Source of the DNA: Paroedura picta
Lineage: Eukaryota > Chordata > Lepidosauria > Squamata > Gekkonidae
Length of the DNA: 64,000 nt
Direction of reading: 5' to 3'
Assembly (NCBI RefSeq): GCF_049243985.1
Contig: NC_135384.1
Coordinates: 11,776,501 to 11,840,500 of the forward strand
The position numbers and the translations under genes were made by a program. Shown here piece after piece: positions 9,955 through 20,900 of this stretch (position 1 is its first letter; the number at the start of each line of letters is the position of its first letter). The notes under the pieces are model-generated. The model did no database searches, had not been told where the DNA came from, and saw nothing but the letters and a program-made list of their open reading frames with translations.

Positions 9955-11235
9955 TTTCAAACACTCCCAGTAGAATTAAAAGAAAGAGATTTGCAAGAGT
10001 GGCAGAGGCAGCTGATTAAATTTGACTGGAATTACAAAAGACCCCGGATTGCCTGGGTTTTGCAGGACGATAGAAGAGGAGGTCTGAATTGTTCCCTATC
10101 TTAAGCTGTACTATCATGCTGCGGAGCTTGTGTTGATTTCAGATTGGATCGAAAACCCCTCTGGAAGAATCCTCATGATGGAAGAAGCGGATATGAACTT
10201 TAGATTGCATACCTTACTTTGGCCCAGTGCGAAGAAGGTGACGCAGTAAGGTTTTCCTGTTGCAAGAAGCAATCTTAAAGACTTGGGCTAGGATTAGGCC
10301 TGACGTTTCACCTTTCAAATCGCCCTCAGAAGCTCATTTTGATAAAACTCTTAAAAAAAAAAGAATTGACTTAAATATCAAGTTCTGGTAGATGCTCTGG
10401 GTTTAATAAAAGGCTGGCAAGATTTCAAAGAGGAAGGCTAAACTATAGACTGGTTTTGCCATACGCAATGAAGGAAGATTTATAAAGAATTGGGGGAGTT
10501 CTTAGAAATCAGACTGGATTTGATTCTGAAGTCTTGTTGAACAAACCACACTTATTAGGGAAAATGTATAAATATTTACTAAAAATTGATACTGAAGTGG
10601 AACAAGTTATGACGCTAGTCTGCATACAACAGGTAATGCACTTTCAATGCACTTTAGAAGTAGATTTTCCTGTTCCGCACAGGAAAACCCAGCTGCCAAA
10701 ACACATTAAAAGTGCATTATCCTATATGTCCAGAATGGTTAGCATGGTGAAGTGGATGCAGAATTTTGCTGAAAATGTTCCCTTTGACTGGGCATGTTTG
10801 AGAATGATGGGTCACTTTGACCTGTTGGAGCTGTTATGATACTATTGGTTCTTTTTTCTGTATGTAGTGGCCATGAAAAAAATCAGGGTATTTTGTATTA
10901 AAACACATGAGAAATTGCAGAGAATACTAGAGTTTAAGTTTTACTAGACCCAAAATGTATGTTGTTAGGTATTTTTCCTGCGTTCACTAGAGAATTTATA
11001 TTTCATGCAATAGCTGCAGCTAGACTTCTAGTCACCACAAGACAGAAGCAGCAAGAGTTGGCCAACCTGGACTTATGGTTGGAGAAGTGCAGAGAATATA
11101 CTGTGATGGTGAAACTCACCAACCTGGTGAACAGAAGATCACCCAAAGAAGTCTATGAATGCTAGGATTTTTTCTTCAAATCTGTTAATGTTTTCTTTCC
11201 TTTTTCTTTATAAATTAAGAAAATATATAATAAAA
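9955..11235 (+). repeat. L1-type LINE, 3' end, interrupted
   Basis: The plus strand translates, across several frame changes, into the C-terminal region of an L1 ORF2 protein. Pieces include KFDWNYKRPRIAWVLQ early, and AAARLLVTTRQKQQ, LWLEKCREYTVMVKL near the end, followed by an AT-rich 3' region ending in TAATAAAAA. It is 5'-truncated and broken. A short palindromic transposon is inserted at about 10,613-10,741. Confidence 0.78.
10613..10741. mobile_element. palindromic DNA transposon (MITE), family 2, older copy
   Basis: It shares GGTAATGCACTTTCA, the central AGATTTTCCTGTTCCGCACA and GTGCATTATCC with the copy at 4,771-4,900. It sits inside the L1 fragment, so it jumped after the L1. The ends are degraded and no target duplication was fixed. 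Confidence 0.7.
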
Positions 11236-11865
11236 AATCATTTCATGTTGCCAGATAATTAGAGGCACTGACTCCAGGTAAAGTCAACACAGCCCACCTC
11301 CACAGAGTTCTGATTATTGTGTCATTCTTCAAAATCAAGCAGTTGCGATGTCTCTTAAGGTAGTACTTATGCATGAGGGTTTTTCCCCCTATGGGAGGGT
11401 GATAATGATAAATGTGATTGAATAAGTGCATTGAAAACTTGAAGCCACACAACTTTTGTTCCAACCCAGTGGATAGGGAAATTTGGCTCATGTGTGGAAG
11501 TTGCAATTTTTGCTTGAAAGGGGGGGGGGTGAGATATAACTTATCCCTCAGAAACCTCATCTCACACGTACCTTGGTAGTGCTCCCCTCACTGTAGCATA
11601 AAGAAGATCCCAAGCTGTCACGGAAAACCCAGAAAAAGGAACTACAGAAAGGCAGAATAGTAAACCTCTTTAATATAGAATTTATTGTGTCGCACATTTC
11701 AGTGAAACGAGCCAAAGCAAGCCGAAACGGGGTCCAGATTTGCATCCCGTTTTCAATTCACCTATTTTCCATCAATGGCTTGGCCCTCTAACGATACCGT
11801 ATGTATAACTCAATCACTTTGTACAATATTCATAGATCCAAGGTTCATAAAGATTTGACCCAATA
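11236..11865. other. unassigned DNA
   Basis: No gene or family assigned. A stretch around 11,560-11,760 looks like an old dispersed repeat, but its class could not be determined. Confidence 0.35.
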
Positions 11866-12133
11866 AAGGTATCCCCTGTGCAAGCACCGGGTCATGTCTG
11901 ACCCTTGGGGTGACGCCCTCTAGCGTTTTCATGGCAGACTCAATACGGGGTGGTTTGCCAGTGCCTTCCCCAGTCATTACCGTTTACCCCCCAGCAAGCT
12001 GGGTACTCATTTTACCGACCTCGGAAGGATGGAAGGCTGAGTCAACCTTGAGCCGGCTGCTGGGATCGAACTCCCAGCCTCATGGGCAAAGCTTTCAGAC
12101 GGCTGCCTTACCACTCTGCGCCACAAGAGGCTC
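11866..12133 (-). repeat. Sauria SINE, full-length copy
   Basis: It has the same structure and orientation as the copy at 489-762. The 11-bp target-site duplication TTGACCCAATA lies at 11,855-11,865 and 12,134-12,144. The tail repeat is very short here. Confidence 0.93.
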
Positions 12134-12659
12134 TTGACCCAATAACAAAATTTAAAAATATATAAAAGGAATTAATAAACTCTTACCCATTCAGGAAGTC
12201 CTTCTGGGACCATCAAGAGACCTCAAGGTTTACGAAACCTTTGTTGAGAATGCCTGGACTAGAGGGCAATCCAGATGTAAAGGACCAGCTCTTCCCTATA
12301 TGTATGGGCCTGGCCTGGCATAGGCACCAATGAAGCCTGGAAAGTTTATAGTCGGTGAGGAGAAACTCCAGAGCAATGATTCCTGGTGGCTCTAATTTGG
12401 GCCAGGGCTCTGTGTTTCATAAAAGACTGGCAAGATGATGGCGCTGTCTTGTGTCAGTGGGGATTTGCCCCATTGCTGTGCGAACACTGCTCCAACTTGT
12501 CCCTCCTGTGCATAATCGGTCAAGGTCTCACTCTAGCCCTGGTAACTGCCTCTGCAGGTCCTCTCGCCTGTTTACTGCTCAACAGACATCGACTAAATTC
12601 CCATTGTCTCCTAATGACAACAAAAGCTATCTTGACTTTCTTATCGCTGGACAAGAGTA
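12134..12659. other. unassigned DNA
   Basis: No supported gene. Overlapping open frames here lack known domains. Confidence 0.35.
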
Positions 12660-12711
12660 GAAAGCCTTAGCACATCCATTAGTATATTTGTGCAGTGCCT
12701 CAAGTGCTGCG

Positions 12712-12753
12712 CTCTCTCTCTTTCTCACACACACATACAGAGAGAGAGAGAGC
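12712..12753. repeat. CT/CA/GA simple repeat
   Basis: Adjoining CT, CA and GA tracts interrupt the duplicated block. The first copy of the block lacks them. Confidence 0.9.
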
Positions 12754-13156
12754 ATTTTGTCCTATGCAGGGCCAGGGGGGAGATCTGCACTTTCCATCTT
12801 CGGGGAAGCACAACAACTTTGTGAAAGGAGTGTTGGAATTGACATTTGGGAGGAGTTGTCCCACCTACTCCAGCGCTGCCACACTGAGCAAACTACCAAT
12901 CTCTCCCCCCCCCCCGCCCCCTTACAAAACCCAAGCAGACTCCTAAAACATCAGCCTGGGGACGCCACGTCACATTGCCCAATCCAGTGAAAGCAAAACC
13001 CTGCCTTGGGGATGAGGATGGGGACGGGGACGTGAAAGGCTTGTCCGTCTTCATAGGCTTGCAGGGCAAAGAGGCACGCCGCAAGTTTCCCCATGGCCGG
13101 AGCTGTTCTTTCGCCCTTGGGACGGGAGATCGCTTTCGTTTTCCTAAGGCGAAGAA

Positions 13157-13174
13157 GAAAACGAAACCGAAACT
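13157..13174 (+). promoter_or_regulatory. ISRE / IRF-binding motif
   Basis: GAAAACGAAACCGAAACT contains three GAAA cores spaced by two bases, the arrangement bound by interferon regulatory factors and the STAT1-STAT2-IRF9 complex. It lies in a CpG-rich block that has a degraded twin at 2,545. The target gene is unknown. Confidence 0.6.
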
Positions 13175-13400
13175 TAAGAGAGAGAGAGTAAGAGGGAGGG
13201 AGAGAGAAGGGTTGTTGGGGGAACCTGAATGGAAAGCATCAGCTGAGTGGGTCGCAATCCCCTGTTTGGGGTGGGAGAGCAAGGACAATGCTGCCCCGGA
13301 CGTCTTTTTGGGAAGCCTCATTTACCTTTTGCGGGACTATGAAGGTGCCGCGTTTAAAGGGGCGTGCTGCTGGGAGGGAGAGTCGGAGATGAGTTTCCAG

Positions 13401-14662
13401 ATTCTGGGGCCGCCCCCGCCCCCTCGCTCACCTGGGATTAGTACCTTCCCCCCCCCCCACTGAACTATAGAAAGAACAGCGATTAAAACCACATTGTCAT
13501 ATATCAACCCCCCCCCCCTTCCTGTATGCACATAGGTGAGTTATCTCGTTAAGGTCCTGCATAATCTGATTTTTGAGTATAGGAACTGGAGGGGCAAAAC
13601 CCCCAGTTCCCTGCCCCACCTTGAAGCAGCAAAAGTTTCTCTGGTTTCAGTGTTAAAAGGGATAACATGGCAATCTTGTGTCAAAGGCAGACTCAGTCCC
13701 TGCCTCCAGGGATCCTGGGTAGAGTACCCAATTGTTAGAACAGCCTTCTCTCTTTCAAGTAAAAGGAACCATCATTTTCTTAGTAGAGTCCCAGATGTAT
13801 GTGTAATAAGATGCTGACACAACACTTTCTAGGCTGAAATATTTTTATCTTTTCAGCCCTGGCTGCTGCCCTAGTTCCTATCTAAAGTATCTTCTGAGTA
13901 TCCTTGGAGTCCAGTACCTTTCCCCGTATAATTCAATGCATTAAAAGTGGAGACGGATTTCCTAAAACATGACAGTTGGGAAATAGTGCATCATTGCAGA
14001 ACATGATCAAAACATTGTGATGCTAAAGCAATTGCTGATTTTTAAAAAAATCATTTTGGGGGAAGGCACTAAAATATGCATCTTTCCATCCATACAGCCT
14101 ACAGAAATGTGTTTTGGTGGAGCTCTTTCCCCAAAGAAAGACCATCTCTGTGTAAAACTCATCATACTTATTTGCATTTCACTATTATAGGACAGTGTCC
14201 CTTGTGTAGAATATCCACTACTTCCCCGTATCTTTCTGACAGCCAAAATATGGCATTATTTTGCACGACAGGAAGCCTGTTCACCTCTTGTGTTTTGCCA
14301 CGAAGTTGAGAAGATTTGCAGTCATATCAAAAGTGGCATGTCATCTCCACCCCAATAGTTCTGCTGCACCTGCTGCCTGATGTATAAGGCTTATTTTAAG
14401 AAGTCATTGCGAATGCTGTAATTATCTCCAATCATTGTCATCAGTTGTCCTTTTGGACTCAGGAGGACATGAATTTCCCGACTGTTAGTCCATGTATATT
14501 TAAAAGAACAGTATCATGCATTGCTAAGTGGCCGGGCAAGATTGCAGTCATTAGGTTTGTAGTAATTTCCCCCTTCTGATTTTACAGGCCAGGGTTTAAA
14601 TCCTTTTCTCACAAGAGCAGGGCTGGCCATTCATAACACAGAATGGGAGGGGAATCTAAGTC
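13401..14662. other. unassigned DNA upstream of the V2R
   Basis: Poly-C tracts lie near 13,450 and 13,510. No exon or repeat family was recognised. It may contain the V2R promoter, but no specific element could be pointed to. Confidence 0.4.
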
Positions 14663-14913
14663 ATGATAGCAAGATTTGCCTTCCAGATGGCAGTAGGAGT
14701 TCCCTCGCAGATGCTGTTTTTGTTGCTGCTGATCCAAACTCAATACAAGGGATTTGCATTTGTGTCCAGGACGAGTGAGACCCTCCAGGTCCTGCATGAG
14801 TACTGCCAGTCCGGTGACGTTATTATTGGTGGGATTGGTTCTCAACTCTTTCTCATCTTTGAACCTTTCAGCTTTGTTAAGCATCCAAAGGCAAACCTTA
14901 TTAATGAAGCTCT
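14663..14913 (+). CDS. V2R exon 1 (signal peptide and N-terminus)
   Basis: It encodes MLFLLLLIQ-type hydrophobic signal sequence, then [14 protein letters not shown], matching the family's HEYYQPGD-IGGI signature. It ends in a GTAAGG donor at 14,914, phase 2. Three in-frame ATGs (14,663, 14,687, 14,711) compete; the last lies directly before the hydrophobic core. Confidence 0.82.
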
Positions 14914-17900
14914 GTAAGGAAATACGTTTAGTTCTGTAGCACATGATAGGAAAGGTCATACTTATTCTAGGTAGAATTATGCCAACAATACCATCGGTTT
15001 AGTATTTTTGATAAGAAAAGGTTGCAACGAGGAGCTTCTGTATATTAATTTTTGAGTTCCAACCCAGCTTTGCATAACATTTTTATTATCTAGTACTGGG
15101 TAATTAAGGAAAATTGAGTCCAATAGCACCTTTAAGACCAGCAAAGGTTTATTGAAGGCATGAGCTCACGCCTGGAATAAATCTTTGGTCTTAAGGGTGC
15201 TATCGGACTCAATTTTTGTGGTGCTACTTCAGACCAGCATGGCTACCCACTTGAATCTAGGGAAATTAAGGAGACATTACAGCACAAGAACTGGTTGAAT
15301 CTTACAAAATAGTGGGGTTGTCAAAGCAAAGCAAATTTATTTACAGTCATTTAGACCATTACAGCAGTTAGCATCACAGTTCTAAGAAATATGAAAATCT
15401 CAGTTCAGTAATATATAATGTATGTGTACAGTATTGGAGACTAATTAAAAACATATATTTTTTTAAAAATGTACATAGACGTTGTTCTTTTTACAATCCT
15501 TTGGAAAGATTTCAAATTTGATCCGATTCGAAAAGCAACCAGACAGTCTAAAATCTGCATACAATGAAAGTACTTATTTAACCTTTAATGTGCTGTGTAA
15601 CTTAATAGTGGCAGCACAAAAAAAATGCAATATAAACAGTTGTATGGCTTCTTAATTTAGCAGCTTTTTAATCTTTCCCTTTATGGCATGCCTGAATATC
15701 TATCTAGCTTAGGTTGTAATAGTTTGCCTCAAATTGTGTTACAAAAGGAGCAATAAAGCTTTGCTTTAAATCTCCCTGTTTTGAATATATGTAACTTCCA
15801 TTGGTAATGATACATGTAAATTGGCATGATGTCAATGGTATCTTTCCACAAATTTCAATTCTCTCTTAATAGCAAAGATTAGCAGGGTTCAAGATGTACA
15901 AATATTTCTTATGTCTCTCATTACAGGGCAACACCAAAGAATTACCAGCATGTTCTAGCCTTGGTATTTGCTGTGAAGGAGGTTAATGGCAACCCGAAGA
16001 TTTTACCAAATGTCAGCTTGGGGTTCCATATATATGACAGCTACTTCAATGCCAAAATGACTTATCAGAATGCTATGAATCTTCTCTTCTCCTTGAAAAG
16101 GATTGTCCCCAACTACAGGTGTGACATCCAAAATCATCTGATGTCCGTCATTGGGGGATTGGATTCTGAAACCTCCCACCACATAGCCAATATCTTAGGC
16201 ATCTATAAGATCCCTCAGGTAGGTAGGTTACGGATATGGAAGTGAATGTTTCAGAATTCTATCACTATTAGTGTTTATTTAAGTTTTATTTGGGGACATA
16301 TCAAACAGACAACCGTTCAAGTTCAACAAGGCATGTATCCTGCCTGACATTTTGAAGGCAAGATTCCTCAGGTGAAATTGAGCCCAAGAAACATATAACT
16401 ATAAGATGTCTTTCATAATATTCTGACTTTAAATTCTGATACATTTTCAAAGACAAAAGAACTTAATCGGACAGTGGGATGTTTAGGGGGTGGGGTTTTT
16501 GCACACCTTTGACATCCCCAACCTGCCGACCTATTCATTCAGATTGCAATGTAGACTCATTCATCTACTTCCTGAACAAACAAAGGGCCATGATCTATTT
16601 GGTCTCAACCAGCCTATTGCATGGCTTGACTGCACTTTTTCATTTGACAAAATAAATCCTAATCATAGAACTTAATTTCATATGGGATGTGTACTCAACT
16701 GAAAATTGGAAGAAATTATTTAACCTGAGAAAATATTACAATACATTTCTTGTATAAAATATTATAATACACTTACTGATTATGCATCAACTTATGGAAA
16801 ACTCAGCCAAGATCATCAATAATAATATTTGTAAAAAAAAATTATATGAAGGATATAAACTTCAAATGTTTGGATGTGACAAAGATAAAGAAATGGGAAA
16901 CTGTCCTAAAATTAAGATATTTTATTCAGCTGCTACATCAAGTGCCGAGTCAATTCCTTTTTTAAAAAATCCCTTAACAATGGAAGTGATGGGAATGACT
17001 TATTTATATGATGATGCATATTCTTCCATGTATGTTTGTAGGCTGCATGTGCATTCCTATAACTGTTTACAATGATCACTTAAACCAGAACTGATCTAAC
17101 TACAAATACTTCTGATTTTAAGGTGTTGGACAAACACTAACATCACTGGTCAGTTGTCAGTATATTTCCCCTCCCCTCTTAGGTCACCTATTGCTTCTTT
17201 GCTCCAGTGATAAATGACAGAACCCAGTTCCCTTCCATCTATCAGATGGTACCCAATGAAGATGCACAATACACTGGGATTGTCCACCTCCTTCAACATT
17301 TCCGATGGACTTGGGTTGGGATCATTGCATTGGATGACGATAAAGGAGACAGATTTGTACAGATCATGACACTGTTGCTTTCCCAGAATGCCATCTGTTC
17401 TGCCTTCATTGATAGGTTACCAGTCTTGACTGCCACTGAAAATATAATAGATATTTTCTACTTGTCAAGATCCAGAGAGTATTTGACCATTTTTCTCATT
17501 CATACCAAAGTCAAAGTTTTGGTCATCAATGCAGACACTTCTACCATGCTAATTGTGCACTGGTTTCTGCTTATTGCACAAATGGAAGATATGACCGAGA
17601 CAATCATGGGTAAGGTATGGATTATGACAGCCCAGTGGGATCTCTCATTGCAGACAATTCATAGGCTTTTGGATATTGAAATCTTCCATGGTGCTTTATC
17701 CTTTACATTTAATTCCAAAGAAATAGATGGGTTCCAAAATTTCCTCCATACTCTCAATTCTTATTGGCCAAAAGAAGATGGCTTTGTTAGAGTCTTCTGG
17801 GAACAGGCGTTCAACTGTTTCCTCTCCGATGCCAAATTGCATGAAGAAAAACCAACCATATGCACAGGGGAGGAGAAAGTGGAGAACCTCCCTGGTTTAT

Positions 17901-20900
17901 TTTGGGAAATGACCATGACTGCCCCAAGCTACAGTATCTACAATGCTGTCCATGCTCTAGCAAGAGCTTTACACAACATGGATGCAACCAGACGGAATCA
18001 AGGGACTATGGTGAAGGGCAGCTACAGCCTGGAATACTCAAATATGGAACCTTGGCAGGTACTATGTTGTATTTATGCCTATTCTAAAAATCATTAAAAG
18101 TTGATGCCTCACAGTGCACCCACAATACCAGATAAAGCTTTGCCTCAATTCAGAGGTTTTTTCATCTTATAAATTTCAGGTAATAATGCTTTGGTAGGTT
18201 AGATTCAGCCAGCTTTCTCACTCAACTTCACCCAACTCCTTTCTTATTAATAGGTGGATGGACAGAAGGGATTGTGCTGGTGCCCTTTCTTGCATGCCCA
18301 GGGAAATGCCGATCACCGTTTAGGAGTCGGGAGATGAATTTCTTCCATGCCAGACTGGCCAGGGATTCTGGAGTCTTTGGGGGGGGGAGGGACATCATCT
18401 GGGCATGAAATTGGGGTGGGCAGACAGGTAGTTGTGAATTCCCTGCATTCTGCAGGGGGTAGGACTAGGTGACCCTGGAGGTCGCTTCTAACTTTGATTT
18501 TATGATTCAATCCAGTATTGCTTTTGTCCATGCAGGTCACATGATCTTAGAATAGATATTAGAATGTTTACTTGTTTCACAGTTGCAATATTTTTTTCAT
18601 TGAAGAATTCAAATTGTAGTTGATATTGTTGGGAATTCAGGGAATTCTGATTTGTAACTATAGTATAGGAAAAATACAATATTTGACTTACTGTCAAGGT
18701 TATTACATTGATTTAAGTATATTTATCAAGTGGATATCCAATCTTGTTGGATATTCAAATCTAAGCAGAGTCAGTACTCAGAGGGGAAGCTAGCAAGGAA
18801 TACTTCAAAGAAAGGCAATGTCAAACCATCTTTGCTTCATACATGCCTTGAAAACCCTTAGCTGGGATCACTCAGATTTGCACTTTACACGCACATACAG
18901 GTTGTTGAGAGCCAGCTTGGTGCAGTGGTTAGGAGTGGCAGCTTCTAACCTGGTGAGCTGGGTTGGATTCTCCGCTCTATGACATGCAGCCAGTTAGATG
19001 ACCTTGCGGGGAGAGGAAGGGGAGGTGATTGTTTGAGACTCCTTTTGCTAGTGAAAAGTCAGGCATAAAAACCAACTTTTCTTCTTGTTTTATGTTTTCT
19101 CCCATTTCTCAACAAGGTATCATTGCTGCAGCTTTGGCAAAATGAAATGTAGTCACATGTAAACAACCAGTGAAATAATTAAAAAGGCAAGTGAGTCATT
19201 AGTCCAAGATTCTTTAATCAGTATAGCCTCCACACTGGTCCCATCCAACCCATTTCATTTATTTATTCAAACATGCATACTTCGCCTTTCCTCTTGGTTC
19301 TAGGTGGTCTACAAACATAGTAAGAAGGGAGACTGGGCAAGATTGAGTGAAGAAGCTGGCTGGATCCACTCCTCTCTCTAACTTTCCTTCTCTAACCTGA
19401 ACCTTACCCTTTCTGTCTAGCTTCACCCTTTCCTCAGGAGTGTCTCATTTAACAACAGTGCTGGGGACCCCATTCGTTTTAACGAGAAAGGTGAACTCGA
19501 AAGTGGATATGATATTATCAACTGGGTTACTTTCCCAAATCAAACCTTTCTAAACATAAAAGTAGGAAGGATGGACCCCCAAGCACCATCAGGCATGGAG
19601 TTCACCATTAATGAGAAGAAGATTGTATGGCACAAGAAGTTTAATCAGGTGGGATCTGGTTGCAGATATATAATAAAACCTAACTGGGAAAGTGATTGAT
19701 TAATCCTCCCACGAGATGTGTAAAATTCTGGATGGCTATCTCTCAAGGGTTTCACCATTTGTCATCAGTTCCTCACTTCTCCTGTTTTAGGGCACAGGCA
19801 AATGGTATCTCAGAGCTTTTTCTAGTGATATCAGTGCCCAGCTGTTCCTTAATATTCCCGCTATGAATTAGGATTGTTATTTCACTTGTGATCGCACAAG
19901 CTGGTACGGAGGACCTTAGAACAGGGGTAGTCAACCTGTGGTCCTCCAGATGTTCATGGACTACAATTCCCATGAGCCCCTGCCAGCAAATGCTGGCAGG
20001 GGCTCATGGGAATTGTAGTCCATGAACATCTGGAGGACCACAGGTTGACTACCATTCCTTAGAAGACAAAGAGACCAGATCCTCCCATGGACCAAGAAGT
20101 GAACATTCCTGAATAGGAGTAGTGTTTTGAGGGATGAGTAATGGCTTTAAAATGTGATTTGATTGTGTATGTTTTAATTTCTTGACTGCCTTGGTGGCCT
20201 TTTGGAGGGGAGAAAGACAGAATGTAAATTTTGAAAAATAAAAATAAATAAATAACAATGGACAATGTGCCACAGACTAGCCAGGATGTGCACCTTCCCC
20301 TCCAGTTGCTCCTGCTGCCTCTCTGGCACCATTTCTGATTTTAATATTTATCGGGAGCAAAGATTTCAGAATCATGGGGGGAACGCTTTAGTGAAACTGG
20401 ATATTACTGATCTGATAGCAGAAATACTAGATTATTTACTGTCTGTTCAAACTTACAAATTACTTTGTCTTTATAAGAACAGGTGGTGCCTCTTGCTGTG
20501 TGCAATGAGAATTGCCATCCAGGTTACAGTAGAAAGAAGAAGGAAGGGAAGCCATTTTGTTGCTATGATTGTAGTCCATGTCCAGAAGGGGAGATTTCAG
20601 ATCAGAAGGGTAGGTGACTAGAAGAATAATTCTTATATAATTTGCCTGAGTTGGACCGTTTATGCACTGGAGGTTTCATGCTTTACTACAGGCCGGAGTT
20701 TTAGTCATGGCAGGTTGCCCCACCTCTTCCTGCACCCACATGGGGGAGCATTTGGCCCGGTGTACCTCATCCGCCCCCGATTTGTACTCCTGCATGAGAA
20801 CTGGGGCAGTGAAGTTCCCAGTGCATGAATGGTCTTGGTTTCACTGCTTTAAGGTATCACACAAATGATGGGGGAACTATTATTTCAGGGAACATGCACA

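Larger units (their letters stand above)
12660..13400 (+). repeat. duplicated promoter-like block, GC-rich copy 2
   Basis: This copy aligns with 1,217-1,345 and 2,410-2,790. It is richer in CpG, with several C-runs, and looks like a CpG-island promoter. It contains an ISRE-type motif at 13,157 and an ACGTCA half-site near 12,967. An open frame (12,975-13,463) crosses it but has no domain and is not conserved in copy 1. No gene body was recognised before the V2R, so it is either an orphan promoter or belongs to a gene not recognised here. Confidence 0.6.

Noticed and set aside
12950-13180. MHC class I-type promoter (ISRE plus X/Y boxes)
   Set aside because: Only the ISRE-type motif and a CRE half-site are convincing; no proper Y box or class I exon was found.
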